A stretch of DNA of 54,736 bases from Planktothricoides sp. SR001 (GCF_001276715.1 NZ_LIUQ01000044.1:1-54736); one strand, 5' to 3'. Shown: positions 8,881 to 17,331, numbered from the stretch's first letter. A program made the numbers and translations. Notes: generated by a model from the letters alone, not told the origin.

Positions 8881-9395
8881 GCCTGTTTAAACCCTTTGGT
8901 TAGCATTGACTTAGATAGATTATATCCCAAAGTAATCAACCAGAATTTTTTATCTTCTCATAGTTCCACTGCTTCTAGTCTGACGTTTCTAGGTTCACTG
9001 CCAATTAAATATTGAATTGATTGGAAATAATACCATTTACAAAAATTTAGGCAACAATAAGTATTTATATTGTAGGGTGGGCAAAAATCCACACACATCG
9101 GAGGATGCATAGGATAGAGGATAGAGGAAATAGGATAGAGGATGCTGATCAAATAGGAAAAAGTCCTCTCCCCTCTCTTTTCTCCCCTCTCTTTTCTCTC
9201 CTCTCTTTCCTCTCTTCATAGTAGCCCACCCTACGAATGTTAGGGGCTGTTGGATGAATTTTTGAAATTGGTATAAATATGCTAAAATAAAAATCAGCCA
9301 CTTTTCTGAGTCTCTTGACTCCCCTCTCCCGAATTGGGAGATGGAACCGCGATCTTGAGGGATTTTGTCTCAGTCTAAAAAAAGGAAATTTAGCT
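8881..9395. repeat. Repeat-filled intergenic region before the NACHT gene
   Basis: TGTAGGGTGGGC (9071-9082) and its complement GCCCACCCTAC (9224-9234) bracket about 160 bases, forming a MITE-like unit. Inside are GGATAGAGGA-type repeats (9112-9142) and a CCCCTCTCTTTTCT purine/pyrimidine tract (9166-9215). No gene is supported here. The downstream gene has an AAGGAA ribosome binding site at 9382-9387. Confidence 0.7.
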
Positions 9396-12300
9396 ATGTT
9401 TGGAATTGACGATGTTATTAATGCCATCCTAGCTGGGTCTAAGGGTGCCATACCTTTGGCGGTAAAGCAAGCTCAACGTCAAGAGTTATTTATTACAATA
9501 CTAAAAAAATTTAATCTCGATCCAGAGCATCCCCCAGCCGACTTTACTGGGGTTTATCAATATGCTTTGGTCGAGTATGGGGCGAATCAATTAGGAATAT
9601 TGAATCAGGAAGATTTGCGGTTGATTCTGGAACTATTTCGCCAAAAAGAAATAAAAGAAGCATTTCACCAGGCGTTTAATGGAGACAATCCAAGAATTTT
9701 TTTAAATCAAGTAGAAAAATATATTGAAGAATATGCCCTCGGAGATGAAATCCGCGATCGCCGCATAAATATTTTGCCCGAATTGGCTAAATTTAGCGAT
9801 ATTTTTATTGAGATTGTTAAACGCACTCGCAACCCCGCAGAAGTGCGACGCGATCAGACAATCGATCGCTTATACGCAGAGTTCAAAAGCGCGATCGCTC
9901 AACTTAACCAACGATTCGAGAGTCTGCATAGTTTACCACCAGGCGATCGCCCCGCATTTTCTAATAGCAATTTTACCCGGCAATTACATGATTGGTTTGA
10001 GGCTTTATATGATTTCGAGAGAGAAGATGTTTGGGAATCAGACTATTTTGAATGGATCATTCAAGTTCCCGCAAGGCGAAGATATGACCGAATTTTAGTT
10101 CGTGGCATTGAAGGAGAAGCAAATATTAATGATTTAAAAGCTTTAGAGGAATCCGTAGAAAAACATCAGACTGATGAAGGGTGGTTAGTGGCGCCGAGTC
10201 GGGTGAGTCAAGCGGTTAGAGATGCAGTAGAGGGCGATCGCCGTTTATTTTGCTATACCTTTGATGAATTGATTGATGAAGCCGTAAACTTTAGCGGTTA
10301 TTTGAATTGGTTAGAAACTGAGGTTAAACGCCAAAAAATCGATACATTATATGTACCCCTTGCTTGTACTAAAGAAGAACTCGACCCAAAAACTCAGCAA
10401 AGTCTGGGAAAAAGTCGCTATGACCAACGCAATGGTTGGATAGATCGCTACATTAATACTTGGTTAAACGATTCTGCTAAAGAACATTTATCGATTTTAG
10501 GGGAATTTGGCACGGGCAAAACTTGGTTTGTTTTGCACTATGCGTGGCAAGCGGTGCAAAAATATCGGACAGCAAAAGCAGAAGGGAATAAACTGCCTCG
10601 TTTACCTTTGGTGATTCCTTTGCGAGACTATGCCAAAGCAGTATCAGTGGAATCGCTGTTTTCCGAATTTTTCTTTCGCCAACATGATGTAGGTTTGCCC
10701 AATTATAAAGCCTTTGAACAACTCAACCGTATGGGTAAATTGTTGTTAATTTTTGATGGCTTTGACGAAATGGCAGCCAAGGTCGATCGCCAGAAAATGA
10801 TTAATAACTTTTGGGAATTGGCTAAAGTGGTGGTGCCCGGTTCCAAGGCTATTCTCACTTGTCGCACAGAACATTTTCCCGAAGCCAAAGAAGGGCGGGA
10901 TTTACTCAATGCGGAACTGCAAGCCTCAACATCCAAATTAATCAGACAACCCCCACACTTTGAAGTGTTGGAGTTAGAAAAACTGAATAATGAGCAAATT
11001 AGAGAAGTGTTGTGCAAACGAGAAGCCAAGCCGGAAACTATCGCGAAAATTATGGCTAATCCTGAATTAGTGGACTTAGCCCGTCGTCCGGTCATGGTCA
11101 ATTTAATTTTGTCAGCATTACCAGAGATTTCGTCAGGAAAGCCCATCGATTTAGCCAGAATTTATCTCTATGCGGTGCGGCGCAAAATGGAACGGGATAT
11201 TAAAACTGAGCGCACCTTTACCTCAATGACGGATAAGCTTTATTTTCTTTGTGAGTTAGCTTGGGAAATGGTTTCTACTGACCAAATGAGCCTCAACTAT
11301 CGCCTATTTCCCGACCGGATTCGCCGTTGTTTTGGTCCAGTGGTGCAGGAACAAAAAGATTTAGACCATTGGCATTATGACATGATGGGTCAAACCCTAT
11401 TAATTCGCAATGCTGATGGTGACTATTCCCCAGCCCATCGTTCTTTATTAGAGTTTTTTGTTGCCTATAAATTCGCCGTGCAATTGGGGATATTAGCGCC
11501 GGACTTTGCCGAAGTCGCTACTATTTCATTTGCGGATAACTTGCGCGAAACCTTTGGCCAAGCCCCTCTGACTAAAGCCTTGCTGGATTTATTGCTGCCC
11601 ATGCTAAATCTGGAGATCGCTAAACAGCGATTACTTGATTTAATTGCTGCCACTAAAGGCAAAACTGAAGCGGAAGTGGGTTATCTGGGGGGCAATGCGG
11701 CAACGGTATTGTTAAAAGTCGATCCAATAAGTCTGCAAAATCGCGATTTCAGCAATACGGTAATTTTAGGCGCTGATTTTACTCAAGCTAATTTACGCAA
11801 TGTTAATTTTACCAATGCCAATCTCAAAGAATCTCTCTTTGCCAAGGCTTTCGATACTGCTTTATCGGTAGCTTTCAGTCCCGATGGCAAGTTCTTGGCC
11901 ACGGGTCACGATAATGGAGAAGTTCGTCTCTGGCAAGGGTTGGACGGCGAGCAAATAGCCATCTATCGCGGCCATAGCAATTCGGTAAGTTCGGTGGCAA
12001 TCAGTCCCGACGGCAACATTCTGGCCTCTGGCAGTGATGACCAAACCATAAAACTCTGGGATCTCCATAGCGGCGGCTGTCTGCAAACCTTGTTGGGACA
12101 TAGCAATCCGGTAAAGTCGGTGGCAATCAGTCCCGACGGGAATATTTTGGCCTCTGGCAGTAATGACCAAACCATAAAACTCTGGGATATCGAGAATGGA
12201 GAATGTCTGAAAACTTTACAGGGGCATAGCAATTTGGTAAGGTCGGTGGCCATCAGTCCCGACGGGAAAACTCTGGCCTCGGGCAGTGATGACCATACGA

Positions 12301-13700
12301 TTAAACTCTGGGATCTCCATAGTGGTGACTGCCTGCATACTTTGCAAGGGCATAGCGATTGGGTAAGGTCGGTGGCAATCAGTCCCGACGGGAATATTTT
12401 GGCCTCTGGCAGTAATGACAATACGATAAAAATCTGGGATCTTTATAGCGGCGACTGCCTGCAAACTTTGCGGGGACATAGCAATTGGGTATTTTCGGTG
12501 GCAATCAGTCCCAACGGGAATATTCTGGCCTCTGGCAGTGCTGACCAAAGCATAAAACTCTGGAATCTCCATAGCGGCCACTGTTTGCAAACTTTACCGG
12601 GGCATAGCAATTTAGTATGGTCGGTGGCAATCAGTCCCGACGGGAATATTTTGGCCTCGGGCAGCGATGACCAAAGCATAAAACTCTGGGATCTCCATAG
12701 CGGCGACTGCCTGCAAACTTTGCAGGGGCATAGCAATTTGGTATTGTCGGTGGCAATCGGTCCCGACGGGAAAACTCTGGCCTCTGGCAGTTCTGGTAAG
12801 ACGATACAACTCTGGGATATCGATAGCGGCGACTGCCTGCAAACTTTACCGGGGCATAGCAATTCGGTATTTTCGGTGGCTTACACTCCCGACGGGAAAA
12901 CCCTGGCCTCTGGCAGTTATGACAATAGGATCAAACTCTGGGATATCGATAGTGGCGACTGTCTTCAGACCTTTGAGGGACACGCCAATTGGGTATTCTC
13001 GGTGGCCTACGCTCCCGACGGTCAAACCCTGGCCTCTGGCAGTTATGACAATACGATCAAACTCTGGGATCTCCATAGCGGCCACTGCCTGCAAACTTTG
13101 CCGGGGCATAGCAGTTGGGTCAGGTCGGTGGCATTCAGTCCCGACGGCAATATTCTGGCCTCTGGCGGTTCTGACAATACGATAAAAATCTGGGATCTCC
13201 ATACCGGCCAGTGTCTTCAGACCTTCCAGGGTCATAACAATTGGGTATTATCGGTGGCCTACGCTCCCGACGGCAAAACTCTGGCCTCTGGCAGTTCTGA
13301 CCAAACCATAAAACTCTGGGATATCCACAGCGGTCACTGCCTGCAAACTTTGCCGGGGCATAGCCATTCAGTAAGGTCGGTGGTATTCAGCCCGGACGGG
13401 AATATTATGGCTTCTGGCAGTGATGACCAAACCATAAAACTCTGGGATATTCATAGCGGCGACTGTCTGCAAACCTTGCGGGGACATAGAAGCGTGGTAT
13501 GGTCGGTGGCAATCAGTCCTGACGGGAAAAGCTTGGCCTCTGGCAGTTCTGACCAAACGATTAAGATTTGGGATTTGCAGTCCGGGGAATGTCTGAAAAC
13601 CATTAGCAATAAACTCTATGCCGGGGCGAAGATTGCCGGAGTGACCGGGTTGACGGCAGCCGAGAAAGCGTCGTTGATTGCGTTGGGGGCGGTGGAGTAG
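9396..13700 (+). CDS. NACHT STAND NTPase: Mrr-like N-terminal region, NACHT, pentapeptide repeats and 14 WD40 units
   Basis: 1434 residues from ATG 9396, which has AAGGAA 8 bases upstream; the longer frame starts at an unlikely TTG. Residues ~200-300 (YDRILVRGIEGEANINDLKAL ... EGWLVAPSRVSQAVRDAV ... FCYTFDELI) resemble the strand-helix order of Mrr-type restriction domains, though the catalytic residues are not certain. The NACHT domain has Walker A GEFGTGKT (~369-376) and Walker B LLLIFDGFDE (~447-456). A short pentapeptide-repeat block (ADFTQANLRNVNFTNANL, ~785-812) leads to 14 WD40 units of 42 residues, enough for two seven-bladed propellers. Known STAND proteins of this build bind a trigger through the repeats, oligomerise and switch on an N-terminal effector; several are anti-phage. 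A defence role here is inferred. No partner gene is adjacent. Confidence 0.92.
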   Translation: MFGIDDVINAILAGSKGAIPLAVKQAQRQELFITILKKFNLDPEHPPADFTGVYQYALVEYGANQLGILNQEDLRLILELFRQKEIKEAFHQAFNGDNPRIFLNQVEKYIEEYALGDEIRDRRINILPELAKFSDIFIEIVKRTRNPAEVRRDQTIDRLYAEFKSAIAQLNQRFESLHSLPPGDRPAFSNSNFTRQLHDWFEALYDFEREDVWESDYFEWIIQVPARRRYDRILVRGIEGEANINDLKALEESVEKHQTDEGWLVAPSRVSQAVRDAVEGDRRLFCYTFDELIDEAVNFSGYLNWLETEVKRQKIDTLYVPLACTKEELDPKTQQSLGKSRYDQRNGWIDRYINTWLNDSAKEHLSILGEFGTGKTWFVLHYAWQAVQKYRTAKAEGNKLPRLPLVIPLRDYAKAVSVESLFSEFFFRQHDVGLPNYKAFEQLNRMGKLLLIFDGFDEMAAKVDRQKMINNFWELAKVVVPGSKAILTCRTEHFPEAKEGRDLLNAELQASTSKLIRQPPHFEVLELEKLNNEQIREVLCKREAKPETIAKIMANPELVDLARRPVMVNLILSALPEISSGKPIDLARIYLYAVRRKMERDIKTERTFTSMTDKLYFLCELAWEMVSTDQMSLNYRLFPDRIRRCFGPVVQEQKDLDHWHYDMMGQTLLIRNADGDYSPAHRSLLEFFVAYKFAVQLGILAPDFAEVATISFADNLRETFGQAPLTKALLDLLLPMLNLEIAKQRLLDLIAATKGKTEAEVGYLGGNAATVLLKVDPISLQNRDFSNTVILGADFTQANLRNVNFTNANLKESLFAKAFDTALSVAFSPDGKFLATGHDNGEVRLWQGLDGEQIAIYRGHSNSVSSVAISPDGNILASGSDDQTIKLWDLHSGGCLQTLLGHSNPVKSVAISPDGNILASGSNDQTIKLWDIENGECLKTLQGHSNLVRSVAISPDGKTLASGSDDHTIKLWDLHSGDCLHTLQGHSDWVRSVAISPDGNILASGSNDNTIKIWDLYSGDCLQTLRGHSNWVFSVAISPNGNILASGSADQSIKLWNLHSGHCLQTLPGHSNLVWSVAISPDGNILASGSDDQSIKLWDLHSGDCLQTLQGHSNLVLSVAIGPDGKTLASGSSGKTIQLWDIDSGDCLQTLPGHSNSVFSVAYTPDGKTLASGSYDNRIKLWDIDSGDCLQTFEGHANWVFSVAYAPDGQTLASGSYDNTIKLWDLHSGHCLQTLPGHSSWVRSVAFSPDGNILASGGSDNTIKIWDLHTGQCLQTFQGHNNWVLSVAYAPDGKTLASGSSDQTIKLWDIHSGHCLQTLPGHSHSVRSVVFSPDGNIMASGSDDQTIKLWDIHSGDCLQTLRGHRSVVWSVAISPDGKSLASGSSDQTIKIWDLQSGECLKTISNKLYAGAKIAGVTGLTAAEKASLIALGAVE
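11853..13610 (+). repeat. 126-base coding tandem repeats (14 WD40 units)
   Basis: Fourteen units of 126 bases (42 residues), all in register, of the form SVAISPDGNILASGSDDQT then IKLWDLHSGDCLQTLPGHSN. Middle units are very similar at DNA level, while the first and last are most diverged, which fits expansion by unequal crossing-over or gene conversion. The variable residues cluster at fixed places: the residue pair after GHSN (SV, PV, LV, WV) and the xD position. Confidence 0.9.
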
Positions 13701-13703
13701 GAC

Positions 13704-13848
13704 AGAAACCGGGTTTCTGCGACAATTTTTGCAACTGAGCCCAAAATTAACTAAAGAAACCCGGTTTCTCTCACCCAAGCGACAATTTAGGCAAGCCCAA
13801 AATTAACTAAAGAAACCCGGGTTCTCGCAGGAAAGAAACCGGGTTTCT
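13704..13848. repeat. Cluster of four AGAAACCCGGTTTCT palindromes
   Basis: Copies at 13704-13718, 13755-13769, 13811-13825 and 13834-13848, with conserved spacer text (GCCCAAAATTAACTAAAG) between some of them. This 15-base near-palindrome recurs through the window, for example at 16609, 16627, 17361, 17880, 20397 and 25066. The cluster directly follows the NACHT gene and could end its transcript. Confidence 0.9.
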
Positions 13849-14191
13849 ATGACAAGGTTGGTGCGGTGACAGAGATGCGATCGCTCGTACCCGGTTTCTG
13901 CCTAAAAATTGGTCAAAAGCAATAGTTAAATGGGGATATTTTATCGTCGCCCTTACTGCCCGGTTTGGCGATCGCGATCGGGGATATTTTCCAGTAATTT
14001 CAATATAGCAATTCTCATAGTTATGAAGTACAAAAAAACCTGTCATTCCCGCGCAGGCGGGAATCCAGAAAACCTCTGTACTTCCGAAGGGACAATAACC
14101 GCTATAAATAGCCAATCGGTGTAAAGATAGGCGATCGGTCTGTTGGCGTTCTGCTTCAGTCGGTTGCTGACTGTTTTTTTCCGGTTATATG
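13849..14191. other. Intergenic region with a bacterial REP-like element
   Basis: No gene seen. 14041-14068 holds TGTCATTCCCGCGCAGGCGG followed by GAATCCAG, a widespread ATTCCC...GGGAAT palindrome. The same palindrome lies inside the MITE copies at 14192 and 27819. Confidence 0.6.
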
Positions 14192-14320
14192 TAAGTAGGT
14201 GAACATAATTAATTGCACTTTTCGTTTCCCGCCGATAGACTGTGGATTCCCGCCTTCGCGGGAATGACAGTTTTTCTTCTGATATGGCCTGTGGTGTATT
14301 TATTTCTGCCCACCTACTTA
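14192..14320. mobile_element. 129-base MITE, copy 1
   Basis: Bounded by TAAGTAGGTG and its complement CACCTACTTA, exactly 129 bases. Inner sequence in order: AACATAATTAATTGCACTTTTCG, a REP-like TTCCCGCCTTCGCGGGAA hairpin, then a TTATTTCTGCC end. It is the inverted form of the copy at 27819-27947. It has no coding capacity, so it would need a transposase encoded elsewhere. Confidence 0.88.
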
Positions 14321-14379
14321 TAATCAATTTATCGCCAGTATAGAAAGCTTGTCAATGAAAGATAATCAGAGGTTAAATA

Positions 14380-14628
14380 ATGCCAAAATCACGTCATATT
14401 TCTCTATCAAAAAAGGGAGAATATCAAGTTCTGGTCATTCCCCACGAATTTGCTTTATCGGGGACAGAGGTTTTGCTACGTCAAGAAGGCGATCGCTTAA
14501 TTATTGAAGCGATCGCTTCTACTTCTCTGCTTGATCTGCTGAATACATTGCCAGATATTGCCGATGAGTTTCCTGACATTGATGAAGCACTACTCTTGAT
14601 GATATTAAATTTTAGTCCGAGCGAATGA
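14380..14628 (+). CDS. VapB/AbrB-like antitoxin
   Basis: 82 residues with an AGAGG ribosome site just upstream. The sequence SKKGEYQVLVIPHEFALSGTEVLLRQEGDRLIIEAI matches VapB-type antitoxins with an AbrB/SpoVT-like swapped-hairpin DNA-binding fold; the acidic C-terminus (DIADEFPDIDEALL) would bind the toxin. The stop overlaps the start of a vapC-like frame (ATGA), the usual operon layout. The toxin is truncated, so this antitoxin is effectively an orphan. Confidence 0.82.
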   Translation: MPKSRHISLSKKGEYQVLVIPHEFALSGTEVLLRQEGDRLIIEAIASTSLLDLLNTLPDIADEFPDIDEALLLMILNFSPSE

Positions 14629-14759
14629 CCTATCAATATCTCCTCGATACCAATATTTTGTCAGACTTGGTTAAACGGCTCAGTGCGATTAAATTGAGAG
14701 ATGCGATTTTCTTGGATTGCTGTAATTGTTCCGGCATGATTAATCCTCCTGTTTCATAG
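14625..14759 (+). pseudogene. Truncated vapC-like toxin (PIN domain N-terminus only)
   Basis: The frame starts at the ATGA overlap with the antitoxin and reads MTYQYLLDTNILSDLVKR, the first PIN-domain motif with its catalytic aspartate. After about residue 18 the sequence (LSAIKLRDAIFLDCCNC) no longer resembles a PIN domain and stops at 44 residues, against about 130 expected. The foreign part is the reverse complement of the start of a minus-strand gene, so a deletion or inversion joint lies near 14678. Not functional as a nuclease. Confidence 0.8.
14633..14737 (-). pseudogene. 5' end of an unidentified gene, truncated at the vapC joint
   Basis: Starts 25 bases after the stop of the Mrr-like gene with a perfect AGGAGG seven bases before the ATG. 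It encodes MPEQLQQSKKIASLNLIALS and then runs into the antisense of vapC, stopping at 34 codons. The strong ribosome site and operon position indicate a fourth gene of the ParA/148-residue/Mrr operon whose body was lost. The family is unknown. Confidence 0.55.
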
Positions 14760-14762
14760 CAT

Positions 14763-15233
14763 TCAGACTGGTTGGTAATTTTCGTGATTATCGATAATTT
14801 CGGATAAATCACTTAGTTTGGGTAAATCTTTTAGGGCGGATTTGAATGAATCACTTTCAGTCAAAATATCCTCAAGAGTTAAATAATGAACGATCGCCCG
14901 ATTTATTTCAGGATATTGCGATCGCCGTGGAATAAAGGTTCTCTTATACCCAACTCCTGCCAAAATAATGCCAATATCAGCTTCGGTTTCTGTGATTTTT
15001 TGGTAGAATTCATCCGCATCACTTTGAGGTAATGGCTTGCCCCTTAACTTACATTGAAAATAAATTTTTTGCTGATTTTCATTGTAGCCACTGCCATCAA
15101 CCCCACCATCGGGTCCGAGAGACCCTGCTTCCAGTCCTAGTTCGACCGCAAAACAGCGACCCAGCCGCTGTTTTGCTTGATTATCTGAATTCAAATATCC
15201 AGCAATTAATGCCCTAATTTGAGTTGCATCCAT
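14763..15233 (-). CDS. Mrr-like restriction endonuclease (PD-(D/E)xK fold), 156 residues
   Basis: The core GPDGGVDGSGYNENQQKIYF followed by QCKLRGK is the GxDGGxD ... QxK pattern of Mrr-type nucleases: D in DGGVDG binds metal and Q-C-K supplies the last two active-site residues. It then continues with ADEFYQKI and ADIGIILAGVGY, matching the helix and strand after the active site. The protein is short and has no separate DNA-recognition domain, so it probably depends on a partner. It lies last or second-last in a minus-strand operon after a ParA-like ATPase and a 148-residue protein (23 bases between genes). All catalytic residues appear present. Confidence 0.8.
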   Translation of the reverse strand: MDATQIRALIAGYLNSDNQAKQRLGRCFAVELGLEAGSLGPDGGVDGSGYNENQQKIYFQCKLRGKPLPQSDADEFYQKITETEADIGIILAGVGYKRTFIPRRSQYPEINRAIVHYLTLEDILTESDSFKSALKDLPKLSDLSEIIDNHENYQPV

Positions 15234-15256
15234 TAGATAGATTAAGATTGTTAACT

Positions 15257-15703
15257 TTATGCTTCAGTTTTATATTTTTGAGGAATCAATTTTTCATACA
15301 ATAGATTGATTCCAAGTATGGCACATTCATTTTCCTTTCCCTTCATATCATATTGTGCTATTTTTGCCAATGTCTTAGTATCAAGTTGAACCGTCACTTC
15401 TGACCTTTGTGATGTTTTTTGAGAATCTTGATTAGTTTGACTATTGTTTTTAATTTTATTCAGATAATCTTGCTCTTTTTCTCCATAGGCTAAAGCGTAC
15501 TTAATTGCTTGAGGAATAATTTGTTTCATCGGCACTCCCAGCCAAATAGAACAAAGTTCATCAGCTTTTCTTTTTTCTTCAGTTTCAAAACAAAATCTAA
15601 ATCGATCTTGTTGTAACATGGAATCGGATTTCTGTAACCCAATTGATAAGGCTCGTTCTTTGATTCCATCGGTTGTTTGATCCTGGCTGACTGTCATAGA
15701 CAC
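15257..15703 (-). CDS. Hypothetical operon partner of ParA-like ATPase, 148 residues
   Basis: Starts 3 bases after the ParA-like stop, so it is translationally coupled. The protein is hydrophilic, with a helical N-terminal half (DRFRFCFETEEKRKADELCSIWLG), a polar NNSQTNQDSQKTSQ linker and a C-terminal piece (VTVQLDTKTLAKIAQYDM) that reads like a ribbon-helix-helix strand and helix. By position it could be a ParB- or CopG-like DNA-binding partner of the ATPase, or an adaptor to the Mrr-like nuclease. I do not recognise a family. Confidence 0.65.
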   Translation of the reverse strand: MSMTVSQDQTTDGIKERALSIGLQKSDSMLQQDRFRFCFETEEKRKADELCSIWLGVPMKQIIPQAIKYALAYGEKEQDYLNKIKNNSQTNQDSQKTSQRSEVTVQLDTKTLAKIAQYDMKGKENECAILGINLLYEKLIPQKYKTEA

Positions 15704-15706
15704 CTC

Positions 15707-16402
15707 CTAGATTATTAAACATTCATGGCAAAGATTATAAAAATATTCATAAGTAGATGCAAATCCTGGACAATCCCAAATATACTTATTTTGCTCTAGA
15801 GCACTATCTATTTCATCTTGAAAATTCTCCATTCCTGGGGCAACTTGACAATTTTTAGGTTTGGGATTTGCTGCCTCTAATTTAGAAATTACTCGATCTT
15901 GTTCAATGCCAAGAGGTACAACTAAAAATATCGGATAGTAATTAATTCCTGGTTCGCGGTTGGCTCTTATTTCTACATCCGCAGCCGTATCTAAGAAGCT
16001 GGGCAAGTCGTTGAGCGATCGCTTTTGCGATTTATTAATTGGAATTACAATGGTATCTGGATAGTTATTACTCATCATTGTCACCATATCTTCTGGGGGG
16101 CTATCAGTATCAATGACGATATAATCATAAGTCGCCAAATCTGCCTTCTTTATTTGCTTAAATTGACGGTTAAAATCGGGAGGATTCCAGAGGATATCTA
16201 ACCAGCCATCGATTGAACTTAAAAATTCTTGATATTTTGGGCGTCTACCTTTGTAGAAACTCCAGGCATCAGGACGCGGATCGCAATCAACGAGAAGGAT
16301 TTGCCCTAATTGTTATTTTCTAAGAACCCCAGCGATATGCACCGCTAAGGTAGTCTTGCCTACTCCACCTTTGTCGTAATGACAAAGAATAATGTGAGCC
16401 AT
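15707..16402 (-). pseudogene. ParA/MinD-like ATPase interrupted by one in-frame TAA
   Basis: From ATG 16402 the frame reads MAHIILCHYDKGGVGKTTLA, with the deviant Walker A (KGGVGKT) of ParA/MinD ATPases, then hits TAA at 16313-16315 (codon 30). The same frame then continues without any shift: QLGQILLVDCDPRPDAW (Walker A' DCDP) and YDYIVIDTDSPP (Walker B), to a stop at 15707. Reading through would give a normal 231-residue ParA. A single CAA-to-TAA change would explain it. A TTG at 16138 could only start a fragment lacking the P-loop. Downstream genes are intact, so the loss may be recent, or a sequencing error. Confidence 0.85.
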
Positions 16403-16733
16403 TAGTTATCTCCATCACACTTGACATTTTCTATTATATAGCATTTTTTTATTTTCATGTGTGAAATGTTTAGGCTAGGCAGACAAATTAACCATGAGTT
16501 AATGATGAGAAAAAAACCAGGGTTTTTCCTCATCATTAAAATTATTTTTGGTTTGGGAATGGCGCGATCGCATTCTCTGGCAGTTTCGACAATATTATAA
16601 ATTCAGCTAGAAACCCGGTTTCTTGAAGAAACCGGGTTTCTACGCCAAGAATTAAAGTTATCTGTTTTTTGCCAAAATATCTGCGTGCCTAACCCACCCT
16701 ACCCCACTAGGTAAGATTTAAAGATTTAGAAAT
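16403..16733. repeat. Intergenic palindromes, including a double AGAAACCCGGTTTCT
   Basis: 16609-16623 and 16627-16641 are the AGAAACCCGGTTTCT near-palindrome in two copies, together able to form a long hairpin. It is followed at 16650-16705 by a diverged copy of the 85-base unit (AATTAAAGTTATCTG ... CCTAACCCACCCTACC) found in tandem at 17701-17870. No gene seen. Confidence 0.8.
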
Positions 16734-17081
16734 TTAGATATTTAGAGAATTCCTCAGTGCCTCTTGCACCAAAGTCAAAATATCCGTGGGCAAAATACCC
16801 AACTGCCTTTGAAATACGGACTCATCAACAGTGGCAATTTTATCAGCCCTAATTAAAGATGTCTTTTTTAGTCCAGTTTGGGCAAAATCAGGATAATTAT
16901 CCTCTAGCAAAACCCAAGTATCTCGCAATTGCCCGGAGGGAATTTTGGAAAAAATGCCCAAAATAATTAGCTCTTGGCGATGACGGGCTATCACTAAAGC
17001 TGGTCGCAGCTTATTAGAGGCTAAATCGCTAAAAGGAAAGCGAACTAGCCAAGTTTCATAACAGTTAGGCTGGTTCGTCAT
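16734..17081 (-). CDS. MazF/PemK-type endoribonuclease toxin
   Basis: 115 residues. The start YETWLVRFPFSDLASNKLRPALVI fits the MazF fold: the first strand, then the K-x-RP-A-L-V-I motif where the Arg-Pro is typical. It continues with SLIRADKIATVDESVFQRQLGIL, the conserved S-x-x-x-x-D-K-I-x-T strand near the active site. MazF toxins cleave mRNA. Its ATG lies inside the 3' end of the small gene at 17065-17241 (17-base overlap), giving a compact antitoxin-toxin operon. It appears intact. Confidence 0.87.
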   Translation of the reverse strand: MTNQPNCYETWLVRFPFSDLASNKLRPALVIARHRQELIILGIFSKIPSGQLRDTWVLLEDNYPDFAQTGLKKTSLIRADKIATVDESVFQRQLGILPTDILTLVQEALRNSLNI

Positions 17082-17241
17082 TATATATATCTTCTTCTGG
17101 GTCGTTCCACTCTGAAAAACCTGTTTCTGCCAATTTCATCATCACTGTAGCTGCGATTTTTTCTGATATTTCTTCATCTAGGGCGATCAGTTCGTCCAAG
17201 GGCAAATTAAAAATGATTTGTTTGATTTCGGCTACTGTCAT
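17065..17241 (-). CDS. Small acidic antitoxin paired with the MazF-like toxin
   Basis: 58 residues: MTVAEIKQIIFNLPLDELIA and onward, ending in WNDPEEDIYNDEPA. The first half is a helix pair of the kind found in small addiction-module antitoxins; the C-terminus is very acidic and likely wraps the toxin. It overlaps the toxin gene by 17 bases and sits directly upstream of it. No certain DNA-binding motif is visible in so short a protein. The call rests mainly on gene order, size and charge. Confidence 0.72.
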   Translation of the reverse strand: MTVAEIKQIIFNLPLDELIALDEEISEKIAATVMMKLAETGFSEWNDPEEDIYNDEPA

Positions 17242-17331
17242 ACTGTTTGTCCAATCAAGATTTGTATTCCTTCGTTAACCAATGGAGTTTGGTCAGTCCA
17301 GAAAATATAATTTTATTTGGGATATGACTTA

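Noticed and set aside
11862-13235. Several minus-strand frames of 70-150 codons in the WD40 region
   Set aside because: Periodic antisense shadows of the 126-base WD40 repeats; they repeat with the same period and have no family match.
13704-13848. Spaced repeats after the NACHT gene considered as a CRISPR array
   Set aside because: Repeats are 15-base palindromes at uneven spacing and spacers are partly identical; no cas genes.
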